From a bacterium (GTDB lineage: Bacteria; Patescibacteriota; Minisyncoccia; Phycocordibacterales; UBA12079), in the NCBI GenBank assembly GCA_030641525.1, contig DAOWHH010000002.1, forward strand, positions 1 through 50,557: a stretch of DNA of 50,557 nt, written 5' to 3'. Within the stretch, counting starts at the first letter, position 1, and each line of letters starts with the position of its first letter. This document shows positions 17,635 through 27,630 of the stretch, piece by piece. The position numbers were made by a program, and so were the translations under genes. Under the pieces are notes generated by a model that did no database searches, was not told where the DNA came from, and saw only the letters and a program-made list of their open reading frames with translations.

Positions 17635-17728
17635 AATGAACACCTTTTAGGGAATGAATTTTCTAACTAAAATATCCCCTTCAATTTTTGCTTTGTCTTT
17701 TGTTTTGAGAATTGAGAAATTATTTTAA
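17635..17728 (+). pseudogene. orphan 3' tail of the 16377-16994 methyltransferase gene
   Basis: AATGAACACCTTTTAGGGAATGAATTTTCTAACTAAAATATCCCCTTCAATTTTTGC parallels 16907-16963 with few mismatches, then diverges to its own stop. Confidence 0.85.
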
Positions 17729-18765
17729 AAACAAGATCTAACAAATTCTTTTGCTAATTGTTTTGATGTTAGTTTTTCTTTATAAAGTTTATAACCTTGT
17801 TCAGCTATATTTTCAAGTATTTCAGGATTATTTTTTAAATAGAGAATTTTTTCAGCTAATTTCTTAGGATTTGCTGGTTCAACTACCAAACAAGTTTGAT
17901 TTTCTTTTAAAAGCTCAAGAGTGGCTGTATTTTTTCCTGTTAAATAAGGAAGTTTAAGTGCTAGGCTTTCAAATAATTTACAAGGTAGAGTTCTAGATAG
18001 TCTTTTATTATTTGCTAATTGTCCTAAGCTAATATGACAGGATAACATCTTTTCTCTAAGGTCATTAAAAGAAAGAGTTTTTTCAATCATATTTATATTT
18101 TTAGGATGTAGTTTCTCCATAAGAGGATTTACAATTTTATATAAAAAGCCATGACCTATGATAAGAAAATAAACATCTTCCTTCTCTAAAAGTTTTGCTG
18201 TTTTAATAACTGTGTCTATCCCTGATTCGGGTAAAAATCTACCTCTAAAGAGAACTGTAAATTTTTTATTTTTTTCTATGTTCTTATCAAAGAAAAATTC
18301 TTTTTCGTCTACTCCAGCCCAAGCTCGTATAAGTTTTTTTCTTGGTACAAAAAATAGTTTATGAATATAATCAATTTGAGCGTTACTTTCCAAAAGAATT
18401 TTTGACGATAATAGAAATGAAATAAAATCTTTAATCCACCATTTTAAGGCACCAAGGGACATTTTTTTATTTGTAGCTCTAGATATTATATTAGCTTCGT
18501 ATTGTGAAAAACCCCCATTATAGATAATTTTTTTGAAAAAAATCAATCTGATGATTGGTACAAAATGAGGAGATGTCAGTCCTATTATTACAGCGTCATA
18601 AGAATGTCTTTGGGGCCAAAAGTCTTTTATAATTTTTATATACTTACCAATTCCTTGGCTTTTTTCTTCAACCTCAAATACTTTATGTCCATTTTCTATC
18701 AATCCATCTATAAGATGTCTATTTTGGGGATATGAGTTATTTGTACTTAAATAATAAAATTTCAT
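17725..18765 (-). CDS. glycosyltransferase, GT4-like
   Basis: VLFRGRFLPESGIDTVIKTAKLL; CKLFESLALKLPYLTGKN. Start at MKFYYLS favoured by TATACT 8 nt upstream on the minus strand. Confidence 0.86.
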   Translation of the reverse strand: MKFYYLSTNNSYPQNRHLIDGLIENGHKVFEVEEKSQGIGKYIKIIKDFWPQRHSYDAVIIGLTSPHFVPIIRLIFFKKIIYNGGFSQYEANIISRATNKKMSLGALKWWIKDFISFLLSSKILLESNAQIDYIHKLFFVPRKKLIRAWAGVDEKEFFFDKNIEKNKKFTVLFRGRFLPESGIDTVIKTAKLLEKEDVYFLIIGHGFLYKIVNPLMEKLHPKNINMIEKTLSFNDLREKMLSCHISLGQLANNKRLSRTLPCKLFESLALKLPYLTGKNTATLELLKENQTCLVVEPANPKKLAEKILYLKNNPEILENIAEQGYKLYKEKLTSKQLAKEFVRSCF

Positions 18766-18818
18766 TGTATTTGAGTATAACACCAAATTTGCTATAATTA
18801 TAGCCATAATATGGACTT

Positions 18819-19937
18819 ATGAAAACATTATTTTTAATATTCCACGGTAGGTTTCCAAGTGAGAAGGCTGCCTCTATATTCACAGCTGAGAATTGCGCAT
18901 CTTTTTCTAAATCAGGATGGAAAGTGGTTTTATTAGTCCCTAGAAGATTAGATCGTATTAAAAAAGACCCCTTTTTGTATTATTCAGTATCTAATAATTT
19001 TTCTATTAAATTTCTTCCTGTAATTGATTTATTTAGTTTTTCAAAGAAAATTGCTTTTTATATTAGTTTTATAACATTTTCAATAAGTACTTTTTTTTAT
19101 TTATTATTTAAAGTAAAAAAAGAGGATGTCATTTATTCAAATGAAACATTTCCTTTATTTATTTCTCCTTTTAAAAGAACTTTCTATGAAATGCATGATT
19201 TTCCAGAATCCAATTTTTGGTTTTATAAAATTTTAATGAAAAAAGTTAAATGGGTGCTTATTCATAATGAATGGAAAGTCAATAAAGCTGTAGACAAATT
19301 AAGGGTTTCGAGGAATAAAGTTTTACACCAACCAAATGTAGTTAATATTAAAATGTTTGATATTAAACTTTCAAAAGAAGAAGCAAGGAAAAAACTTAAT
19401 TTACCAAAAGATAAAAAGATTATTATATATACAGGGCATTTGTATGGTTGGAAAGGAACTAATATTTTAGCAGATTCTATTGAGTATTTAGATGATAGCT
19501 TTCTTTTTATTTTTGTAGGAGGAACTAAAGATGATATTGAAAATTTTAAAAAGAAATATAATAGAAATGTTTTGTTTGTAGGGAATAAAGAACATGGAGA
19601 AATTCCTATTTGGCAAAAGGCAGCAGATATTTTGGTATTACCAAATACTGCTAAAGAAAAAATTTCAAAATATTACACTTCTCCAATGAAGTTATTTGAG
19701 TATATGACTTCTCAGAGAGCTATTATAGCCAGTGATATTCCGTCTATTAGAGAAGTTGTGGATGATGAGATGGTCTATTTTGTTGACCCAGATGATCCCT
19801 TAAAATTATCAAAATCAATAAAAGACTTAATTTTAGATGTTGATTTACAGAGTAGAATATCTAAAAATGCATATAATCATATTTTAAGTCAGACCTGGGA
19901 TAAGAGAGCGAAAACAATAACAGAATTTATTAATTAA
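18819..19937 (+). CDS. glycosyltransferase, GT4 family
   Basis: IYTGHLYGWKGTNILADSI; YYTSPMKLFEYMTSQRAIIASDIPSIREV. Confidence 0.92.
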   Translation: MKTLFLIFHGRFPSEKAASIFTAENCASFSKSGWKVVLLVPRRLDRIKKDPFLYYSVSNNFSIKFLPVIDLFSFSKKIAFYISFITFSISTFFYLLFKVKKEDVIYSNETFPLFISPFKRTFYEMHDFPESNFWFYKILMKKVKWVLIHNEWKVNKAVDKLRVSRNKVLHQPNVVNIKMFDIKLSKEEARKKLNLPKDKKIIIYTGHLYGWKGTNILADSIEYLDDSFLFIFVGGTKDDIENFKKKYNRNVLFVGNKEHGEIPIWQKAADILVLPNTAKEKISKYYTSPMKLFEYMTSQRAIIASDIPSIREVVDDEMVYFVDPDDPLKLSKSIKDLILDVDLQSRISKNAYNHILSQTWDKRAKTITEFIN

Positions 19938-20899
19938 TACTGTACTATTGTGCAGTATTTATTTTCAAAATATTTATTTTTTTCTTTATAATATTCCCAA
20001 TCAATTTTCTCTTTTTGGAAAACAATATGAGGATTATTTCCGTAATAAGATGCAAAATTTCCATAAGTACTATTTGAACCAATTACTACATCACAAAGTG
20101 ATAATAAGTATAAATCTTCAATTGGATTATATTTACTTATTTCAATATTTAAATTAGAATAAATATTTTCTTTAACAGGTCCATCTGAGGTAATTATAAA
20201 TATTGTTTCTTTTGAGTCTTTCTTTTTTTCTATTAAATACTCACCCAATATTTCATTAATTCTTTCTTGTGGAACAAAATATCGTCCATCTCTGAATTTT
20301 TTATAATCTTTTTGACGAATATGAACACCAATAATATTTTTATATTGGTTCTTTAATTCTTTAATTTTTGTTTCAACAGGTCGAGTATATTTTTCTTTTG
20401 GTTTAAAATATTCAAGAATTTCTTTTCGATATTTTGTTATTCCCTCTGGGTTTCTAAAAAGCCATGAATGAAAATAAATTACATTAGAATTAGAATTTTC
20501 CAATTCTAAAAGTTTTCCTGAGCTTGGTTTAGAAGGAGGTAGGTGATAAGTACCATCTTTGTCTGCTGAGTTAGACCAAAAAACTATTTTATTTTCAAAA
20601 ATTTTCTCAAAAGGTAAAACAATAAATAATTTATATATTTTTCTCCAAAGGTCTTGTGTTTTCTTAAAGCCAAATATCTTCTCTACAATATTGAAATTCA
20701 CAAAAAATTTTAAGTTTATAAACCAATTACCGACTGGTATATTAAAATATTTTGAATATTCAAAAAAAGAGTAATTTCTACATTTATATCCTTTTTCTAG
20801 AGAATAGGCATATATAGATATAAAATTCCATAATTGGTTTGCCATTTGTCCTCTTCCGTTATGTTGTAGTATTATTGCTTTTTTTTGTTGTTTTTTCAT
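19934..20899 (-). CDS. fucosyltransferase-like (GT11/O-fucosyl-like) protein
   Basis: GRGQMANQLWNF...YAYSLEKGYKCRNY; GVHIRQKDYKKFRDGRYF; SDGPVKENIYSNLN. Confidence 0.7.
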   Translation of the reverse strand: MKKQQKKAIILQHNGRGQMANQLWNFISIYAYSLEKGYKCRNYSFFEYSKYFNIPVGNWFINLKFFVNFNIVEKIFGFKKTQDLWRKIYKLFIVLPFEKIFENKIVFWSNSADKDGTYHLPPSKPSSGKLLELENSNSNVIYFHSWLFRNPEGITKYRKEILEYFKPKEKYTRPVETKIKELKNQYKNIIGVHIRQKDYKKFRDGRYFVPQERINEILGEYLIEKKKDSKETIFIITSDGPVKENIYSNLNIEISKYNPIEDLYLLSLCDVVIGSNSTYGNFASYYGNNPHIVFQKEKIDWEYYKEKNKYFENKYCTIVQY

Positions 20900-21678
20900 T
20901 TATTTTTTATTATCTCTATAATATAAGATTCTTTTTCAATAGGAAAGAAATAATAATTTTCTGATTGAGTATTTTGTTCATTGATTACCGTTACTAGACT
21001 AGATATTTTATTATTCCATTGATAAGGACGATATTCTTTTTCTTTAAGTAAATCAAATAATGGTTCTTTATTAATATCTTTTATTTCAATATATAATATT
21101 GGTCTTAATATCATGAGAGTTTTTTCAGATCCTTTCAATATTGCAAGTTCGTGACCTTCAGTATCACATTTTATAAAATCTATTTTTGTAATATTATTTT
21201 TTATTATAAAATTATCAAGTATGTCAATTTCCACTTTCTCCTTTTTTAATTTATCCTCATCGAGTTGATCAAAAGAAGCCGAAGGAGTATATCTACCAGT
21301 AGCTTTTACAGGTATATTTAAAACTTTTTTCTCCGTGGAATCGGAAAAAGCTATGTTAATCGGTATTATATTTTTTATTTTTTCAGCAACACCTTTAAGT
21401 ATCCCAAACATCCTATTTTGTGGTTCAAAAGCAAATACTTTTTTAGCATTGCATTTAGTAGCAAAAAAGAAACTAAGCTCTCCTCTATTTGCTCCAATAT
21501 CAAAAATAATTGAATCTTTTTTCAGAATACGAGGAAGGATAGAAAGTTCTTGTTCTGCTAACTTATAGTTTTTTAACCATTTAGAAACCCATCTTTTTCC
21601 CATAGTTTTTTGAAAAAAAGTAAAAAATAACATTAGATCAATAAAGCGTGCTTTTGATTGTGCTATTTGATTACTCAT
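20896..21678 (-). CDS. FkbM family methyltransferase
   Basis: IIFDIGANRGELSFFFATK; FAFEPQNRMFGIL; IDFIKCDTEGHELAILKGSEKTL. Confidence 0.92.
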   Translation of the reverse strand: MSNQIAQSKARFIDLMLFFTFFQKTMGKRWVSKWLKNYKLAEQELSILPRILKKDSIIFDIGANRGELSFFFATKCNAKKVFAFEPQNRMFGILKGVAEKIKNIIPINIAFSDSTEKKVLNIPVKATGRYTPSASFDQLDEDKLKKEKVEIDILDNFIIKNNITKIDFIKCDTEGHELAILKGSEKTLMILRPILYIEIKDINKEPLFDLLKEKEYRPYQWNNKISSLVTVINEQNTQSENYYFFPIEKESYIIEIIKNK

Positions 21679-22282
21679 ATTTTTTTAAGATGAAATATCT
21701 AGTCCAAGCACTTTCGTTTGGTATATAGCTTCCTATTATTTTGAGCCCACTATTATTTATTTCCTTAGCTATTTTATTGTAAGAATAATCAATATTTCCC
21801 ATTTCCCAATGATGTCCAGAAGGTTTCCAATATTTTTTGTTATTAATTGCAGGAATTCTTAACTGAATATTTTTTTCTTTAATGAATGGAATTTTGAGAG
21901 TTAATCTTAATAGTGATTTTCCGTGGTCAGGTAAAGATATGATAATATTTTTTCTTGCTACACGACGCATTTCTTTTAATGCTATAGAAAATGATTCAAA
22001 CGGTAAGTGTTCTAGAATTTCAAATGCTACCACCATATCAAACGAATAATCTTTTAACGGTATTTCTAAAACACTCCCTATTATATCAGGATTGGTCTCT
22101 GGATCATTATCAATTGTTGTTATATCTATATTATTTTCTCTTAATATATTTGCTACAATTCCACCACCGACTCCAATTTCCAATACATTCTTAGGATTAA
22201 GATTAAAAATATTCTGATATTGATGATAGAAACTATACCAACGAGGTTTGTGAATATATCCTTTTTGTAGGTATTTATTCAT
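21671..22282 (-). CDS. SAM-dependent methyltransferase (type 11)
   Basis: VLEIGVGGGIVANILREN; FDMVVAFEILEHLPFESFSIALKEMRRV. Confidence 0.9.
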   Translation of the reverse strand: MNKYLQKGYIHKPRWYSFYHQYQNIFNLNPKNVLEIGVGGGIVANILRENNIDITTIDNDPETNPDIIGSVLEIPLKDYSFDMVVAFEILEHLPFESFSIALKEMRRVARKNIIISLPDHGKSLLRLTLKIPFIKEKNIQLRIPAINNKKYWKPSGHHWEMGNIDYSYNKIAKEINNSGLKIIGSYIPNESAWTRYFILKKYE

Positions 22283-22284
22283 GA

Positions 22285-23061
22285 TTATTTTTTAAACCAA
22301 TAAAGCCCTGTTCCGAAGCCTTTTTCGGATTGGTAATTATCTTGGGTATTATTTCCGTAAATATATTTTTCTTCAATCAATTGCAAAGGTTCAAATAATT
22401 CTAGAATATAATCTCTGGTAAAAGAACGATGAGCATTGAAATAAGTACGGTTTTTATTATCAATTGGGACAGAAATATATAAATTTCCTTCTTTTGCTAA
22501 AACTCGTTTGATTTCTTTAATTGATTTTTCTGAACCTAGAGAATCAAGGGTATCTCCATATCTACCTAATCCAATATGTTCAATTACACAAAGAGAACTT
22601 AAGGATTTAATTTCATTATTTTCAAAGGGTAGGTTTAAAATATCACCTTCTATAAAAGATAAGTTTTCTTGTTCAATAACTAAAGGTCTAATATCAATCA
22701 TTGTTGTAGGGGTAAATTGAGAGATCAAACCAATAAATTTAGCATCTGAACCAATATCAAAATGTTTTTCTGGTTTATTTTCAAATATTTTTTTAGCACA
22801 CCAATTATTTTGTAGAAAATATACAGGGTCTAATGGGGTAGTGGAACTTTTATCGTAAATGCGAGGAAATAAATCTTCTGTTTTTAAATCAAAATTTTCA
22901 TTTTTATTTATTTTTTTGTATTTTCTATAATCTTTGAAAAATGAAATTAAAAAACTGATTTTTTTAAAAAAACTATATTTATTTTTTATAGCACAACAAG
23001 AAACAACTAAAATTTTTAGCGGGGCTATTTTTTTTAATTTTTTTCTAATTTCTTGTTTCAT
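22285..23061 (-). CDS. DUF268-like / SAM methyltransferase-fold protein
   Basis: HFDIGSDAKFIGLISQF; TMIDIRPLVIEQENLSFIEGDILNLPFENNEIKSLSSLCVIEHIGLGRYGD. Confidence 0.8.
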   Translation of the reverse strand: MKQEIRKKLKKIAPLKILVVSCCAIKNKYSFFKKISFLISFFKDYRKYKKINKNENFDLKTEDLFPRIYDKSSTTPLDPVYFLQNNWCAKKIFENKPEKHFDIGSDAKFIGLISQFTPTTMIDIRPLVIEQENLSFIEGDILNLPFENNEIKSLSSLCVIEHIGLGRYGDTLDSLGSEKSIKEIKRVLAKEGNLYISVPIDNKNRTYFNAHRSFTRDYILELFEPLQLIEEKYIYGNNTQDNYQSEKGFGTGLYWFKK

Positions 23062-23924
23062 TTAGCTATATAAGAATTTACTTTTCTCTTTATTGGTTCA
23101 TTATTTTCAATATTTATATAGTACTTGTTTCTATCCCAAAATAAAAGTTTGTATTTAAAAATAAATATTGGTTCAAATATTGTGGGTAATTTTGTTTTTA
23201 ACCAAAAAAATAATTTTATTTTAAATGTTAAGAGATCTTTTTGTTCAGATGAAATTTCTTTTTGTTCTTTTCTGTAATCTTTCATATTTTTGCTTAATTG
23301 ATTCATTCTTTTTCTGAAGCGACTAATAGGTTTGTTTATTGACCAAAGAGAAGAGAGTTTTGCGAATTTTATCCATAAATCGTAATCACCAGCTAATTTT
23401 AGTTTATCATCTATTTTACTAACTTTATTCCACAATTCTTTTGTCCAAAAAACACTATCTTGGTGAATAAAGTAGGCATTTCTTCCATAAATTCCTTTTT
23501 CAATCCATTTTTGATTATAGATATAACAAGGAGATTTTTTGATGGTGTTTAGTTTTTCGTTAGAGATTAGGGTTGTACCTTTTAACCAGTCTATTTCTGG
23601 ATATTTTTTTATGGTTTTTGAGATTGTTTGGAAAGCGTTTGGTAAATATATGTCATCAGAATTTATCCAAGCGAATATATCACCAGTCGCTATTGAAAAA
23701 CCTTTATTAATAGCAGAATACATTCCATTATCTTTTTCGGAAATCCATTTAATTGGGTATTTTTCAGAATATTTTTTTATTATTTCAATGGTTTTATCAG
23801 TTGAACCTCCATCAATAATTATATATTCAATTTCAAAATCACCTTTTTGAGAAAGGACAGATTCGATTGTTTCTGTAAGATATTTTTCGCTATTATATGT
23901 GGGAGTGATTATTGAAAATTTCAT
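23058..23924 (-). CDS. glycosyltransferase, GT2 family
   Basis: FSIITPTYNSEKYLTETIESVLSQKG; EYIIIDGGSTDKT; FAWINSDD. Confidence 0.94.
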   Translation of the reverse strand: MKFSIITPTYNSEKYLTETIESVLSQKGDFEIEYIIIDGGSTDKTIEIIKKYSEKYPIKWISEKDNGMYSAINKGFSIATGDIFAWINSDDIYLPNAFQTISKTIKKYPEIDWLKGTTLISNEKLNTIKKSPCYIYNQKWIEKGIYGRNAYFIHQDSVFWTKELWNKVSKIDDKLKLAGDYDLWIKFAKLSSLWSINKPISRFRKRMNQLSKNMKDYRKEQKEISSEQKDLLTFKIKLFFWLKTKLPTIFEPIFIFKYKLLFWDRNKYYINIENNEPIKRKVNSYIAK

Positions 23925-23929
23925 ATTTA

Positions 23930-25186
23930 TTATTTAATTGGAATTACTCGACATACAAAACATATATCAAGGGGTAATATGTGTTTTTCTCTTACCTCAA
24001 ATCCAACTTGTTTAAACATTGATTCAATATTTTTTATATATTTTTTATTTGGTTTTTTTGAAATAGGTATAATATTAAGAATTAATATTTGATTTGTTAC
24101 TGAATGAAGTTTTTTTAATAAATTAATTAGATTAGGGTCTTTAAATAATATATTGGAATAAAATACTATATCAGCGGTATCATCTTTCTTTAGAATATTT
24201 AGATCTATAATAGTTGTTTTTGTAGCTCCCATTGATTTTGCTGTTGATATATAAAGATCATCTTTATTTAAAGAGACAGTAGAAAATGATTTTCCAGGTA
24301 CATATCGTCTGATAAGAGCTAGTATGTCAGTTTTCTTTCTTCGAATCATTGACCAATTCATTATCCGAAATATTTTACGCACAGCTCTTTTAAAAAATGA
24401 GTGTCTTAGGATTGGTACTTTAAATCGTGAAAACAACATTATGAAATCTTTCAAAGGATCTAGTTTGCTTGTTTCTGTAATAAGTATACGCCAATCTTTT
24501 TTTAGAATTGGAAGTTGCCATTCATTATTATCTCTTGCGTATCGATGAATATAGAGTTTTTGGTTGGGGTTATTATAAGGAAGACAATCAATAAGGAACA
24601 TAAATGAAGAATCAATAACATGAATCTCTTTTGCTTTTTCAATAATCGTACAATAATCAGAAAAATTGTCTGTGAATTTTATTTCAGGAGAGAATATAAT
24701 ATAGTCTTTATTAATTAATTTTCTATTGATGGTATATTTTCGCGAAATGTCTTCATGCAAGAACACATAATCTTTTTTAGGAGCTATTCGTTCAAAAAAA
24801 GTTTGCTCTTTTTCAAGATCTCTTTTAATAAAAAAACTACTCCATTTTTTTTCAAGCGGAATGCCAGCAAGTTGATAAAATTGCCATTCGAGAGGAATAT
24901 CGTTCTCTTTATCTAGATATTGAAATCCCAAGATTTTTGCTTCATCATATTTTAGTGCTTCAGATTTAGAAGTATTGATTCGGATGAATTTATTTATGGT
25001 AGTATCGTCACTTTTGATGATTACTAGGTTGGGTATGTCTCGAAACATAAAAGAAACAGACTCATAATTATGAGGTTTTGAAAAGATTAAAACTTTATCA
25101 TATTTTTTGCAATATTCTCGGACGATTCCGTGACACATAACATGATCACCCAAACCTAGGTGATGATATAATATTATTGTAGACAT
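23930..25186 (-). CDS. hypothetical glycan-locus protein (GT9-like N-terminal half, possible second domain at C-terminus)
   Basis: N-terminal HHLGLGDHVMCHGIVREYCKKYDKVLIFSKPHN; C-terminal half resembles a Rossmann-type domain; tentative. Confidence 0.6.
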   Translation of the reverse strand: MSTIILYHHLGLGDHVMCHGIVREYCKKYDKVLIFSKPHNYESVSFMFRDIPNLVIIKSDDTTINKFIRINTSKSEALKYDEAKILGFQYLDKENDIPLEWQFYQLAGIPLEKKWSSFFIKRDLEKEQTFFERIAPKKDYVFLHEDISRKYTINRKLINKDYIIFSPEIKFTDNFSDYCTIIEKAKEIHVIDSSFMFLIDCLPYNNPNQKLYIHRYARDNNEWQLPILKKDWRILITETSKLDPLKDFIMLFSRFKVPILRHSFFKRAVRKIFRIMNWSMIRRKKTDILALIRRYVPGKSFSTVSLNKDDLYISTAKSMGATKTTIIDLNILKKDDTADIVFYSNILFKDPNLINLLKKLHSVTNQILILNIIPISKKPNKKYIKNIESMFKQVGFEVREKHILPLDICFVCRVIPIK

Positions 25187-25307
25187 ATTCTTCTTTTTAA
25201 TATAAAATTACCTTTATATTATCTAATTACTTAACCTAGTATAGCATTTATTGGGTTTATAATTAATAGAAAATTACACAATAATAATTAATTAAAATGT
25301 TTAAAAT

Positions 25308-26342
25308 ATGAAAGCTGTAATATTAAATGAAATAAATAAACCTTTGGTAGTGGCTGATGTAGAATTAACAGATTTATCTGTAGGCCAAGTTTTAGTAAAA
25401 GTCTTAACTAGTGGTATTTGTGGTGCCCAATTGCAAGAAATAGCTGGGCATAAAAATAATGCAGGTTACGTACCTCATCTTCTCGGACATGAAGGATGTG
25501 GAATTGTGGAAAAGATTGGTCCAGGTGTTACGACAGTAAAAGAAGGTGATAAAGTGGTTATGCATTGGAGAAAAGGGGATGGGATTGAGGCAGATTTTCC
25601 AAAATATATCTATAATGGAAAAACAATTGGAGGTGGAAAGGTCACTACTCTTAGTGAATATTCTATTGCTTCAGAAAATAGAATTACATCAGTTCCTCAG
25701 GAAACTCCTGATGAACTCTGTGCTCTTTTGGGGTGTGGTTTGTCAACAGCTCTTGCAACAATAGAAAATGAAATAGATTTTAAGTTAGGAGAAAGTATTA
25801 TGATTGTTGGTATTGGTGGTTTAGGGATTAATCTTATAAGCGCAGCACAATTATTTAGTGCTTCACCAATAATAGGTGTTGATATACATGAAAACAAAAG
25901 GGAGGTATGTAAATCTTTTGGTGTTGATATCTATATAAATTCTAAAAAGGAAAATTTACAAGAAACACTTCAAGATAAGTTTGGAATAAAGGAAGTTGAT
26001 ATTATAATTAATACCTCTGGTAATAAAGAAAGTATAGAAGAAACATTACCACTTCTTTCAGGTAAAGGTAGATATATTTTAGTTGGACAATCTAAACCAG
26101 GGGAAAGTATAGAAATAAAAAATGCTAATCATTTATTTGGAGGTAATGGTAAATCAATAAAGGCAACCCAAGGTGGACAATTTTCTCCTAGTGAAGATAT
26201 ACAAAGATATATTGTTTTACATAAAGAAGGTATGTTGAAGATTGATAATATAATTAGTCACGAAATGAAATTAGAACAAATTAACGAGGTAATAGATTTA
26301 GTAAAAAAAGGTCAAGCAGGTAGGATAATAATTAAAATGTAA
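25308..26342 (+). CDS. zinc-dependent alcohol dehydrogenase family protein
   Basis: SGICGAQLQEIAG; LLGHEGCGIVEKIGPGV; GDKVVMHW; IVGIGGLGINLISAAQL. Confidence 0.92.
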   Translation: MKAVILNEINKPLVVADVELTDLSVGQVLVKVLTSGICGAQLQEIAGHKNNAGYVPHLLGHEGCGIVEKIGPGVTTVKEGDKVVMHWRKGDGIEADFPKYIYNGKTIGGGKVTTLSEYSIASENRITSVPQETPDELCALLGCGLSTALATIENEIDFKLGESIMIVGIGGLGINLISAAQLFSASPIIGVDIHENKREVCKSFGVDIYINSKKENLQETLQDKFGIKEVDIIINTSGNKESIEETLPLLSGKGRYILVGQSKPGESIEIKNANHLFGGNGKSIKATQGGQFSPSEDIQRYIVLHKEGMLKIDNIISHEMKLEQINEVIDLVKKGQAGRIIIKM

Positions 26343-26348
26343 AATAAT

Positions 26349-27551
26349 ATGAGAAAACAATGGACTAAAGAAGAATTAATAGCTTTTGAAAATGAAATAG
26401 GTGATTTGTATATGGATAATAAACTTCCTTTTCTTTTTCATTTATCAGGAGGAAACGAAGATCAATTAATTGATATTTTTAAAAATATAAAAGAAGGAGA
26501 TTATGTTATCTCAAACCACAGAAATCATTATCATGCATTATTGCATGGTGTTTCTCCAGAAGAGTTAAAAGAAAAAATATTAAATGGAAGAAGTATGTTT
26601 ATATATGATCGGAAGAAAAACTTTTTTTGTTCAGCTATTATTGGAGGTACCCCTGCTATAGCAGCTGGTATAGCTCTGGCCTTAAAGAAAAAAAAATCAA
26701 AACAAAAAGTTTGGTGTTTTGTTGGTGATGCAAATGAAGATTCAGGTCATCTTTTTGAAGCCGTGCGATATGTAGATGGCTTAGGTCTTCCTTGTACCTT
26801 TATTATTGAAAATAATAATAGATCAGTAGAAGCCTCTAATGAAGAGAGGTGGGGAAATATGGCCGACTACAAATGGGATTCTCCTTCTGTAATTAAATAT
26901 AATTATGATATTCCATATCCTCATGCTAGAAAACCAGGAATGATTGATCTATCAAAGGCTATTAAGAAAACAGATGAAGAATATTTTCCTTTGTTAAAAA
27001 AACAAATATTTCCTTCCTTTAAAGAATTGGAAGGATCAGATATAACATACAAAGATGCTGTAATTCAATCTATGACAGAGTTAGGAGAAAAAGGAGCAGT
27101 TTTCTTAGGATATAATGTAAAAAGAGGTGATGCTATGGGAACATTAAAGGATGTTCCAAATGAACAAAAAATAGAAACACCAGTGGCAGAAAACCTTATG
27201 TCAGGATTAGCTATAGGAATGTCTTTTGAGGGATTTATTCCTGTAATATATTTTGAAAGACATGATTTTATGTTAGTAGCAGCTGATGCAATTTGTAATC
27301 ATATGGATAAAATTGAAAGAATTTCGCATGGAGAATATAGGGTTCCAGTAATAATAAGAGCAGTATCAGCAGACGCAGGTCCTTTTTATTCAGGGCCTAC
27401 TCACTCTCAAGATTTTACAAAGAGTTTTAAGGTTTTAGTAGATTTTCCAGTTTTTGATCCGGTGACAGGAGTTGATGTTTTAAAAGCTTTTAAAACAGCT
27501 CAATTATCTAATGGTCCTGTGATGATAGTAGAAAGAAAAAGTAGGTATTAA
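26349..27551 (+). CDS. thiamine pyrophosphate-dependent enzyme, fused E1 alpha/E1 beta-like, apparently without transketolase C-terminal domain
   Basis: GDANEDSGHLFEAVRYVDGLGLPCTFIIENN TPP motif; ETPVAENLMSGLAIGMSFEGFIPVIYFERHDFMLVAADAICNH; ends at VERKSRY. Confidence 0.87.
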   Translation: MRKQWTKEELIAFENEIGDLYMDNKLPFLFHLSGGNEDQLIDIFKNIKEGDYVISNHRNHYHALLHGVSPEELKEKILNGRSMFIYDRKKNFFCSAIIGGTPAIAAGIALALKKKKSKQKVWCFVGDANEDSGHLFEAVRYVDGLGLPCTFIIENNNRSVEASNEERWGNMADYKWDSPSVIKYNYDIPYPHARKPGMIDLSKAIKKTDEEYFPLLKKQIFPSFKELEGSDITYKDAVIQSMTELGEKGAVFLGYNVKRGDAMGTLKDVPNEQKIETPVAENLMSGLAIGMSFEGFIPVIYFERHDFMLVAADAICNHMDKIERISHGEYRVPVIIRAVSADAGPFYSGPTHSQDFTKSFKVLVDFPVFDPVTGVDVLKAFKTAQLSNGPVMIVERKSRY

Positions 27552-27630
27552 AAAGTTTTTTAATTATAGTAGTTTTTTGTGATTTGGTGTTATTTATGAA
27601 AGTTTATTATTTTAAATTTTATAAAATTAT

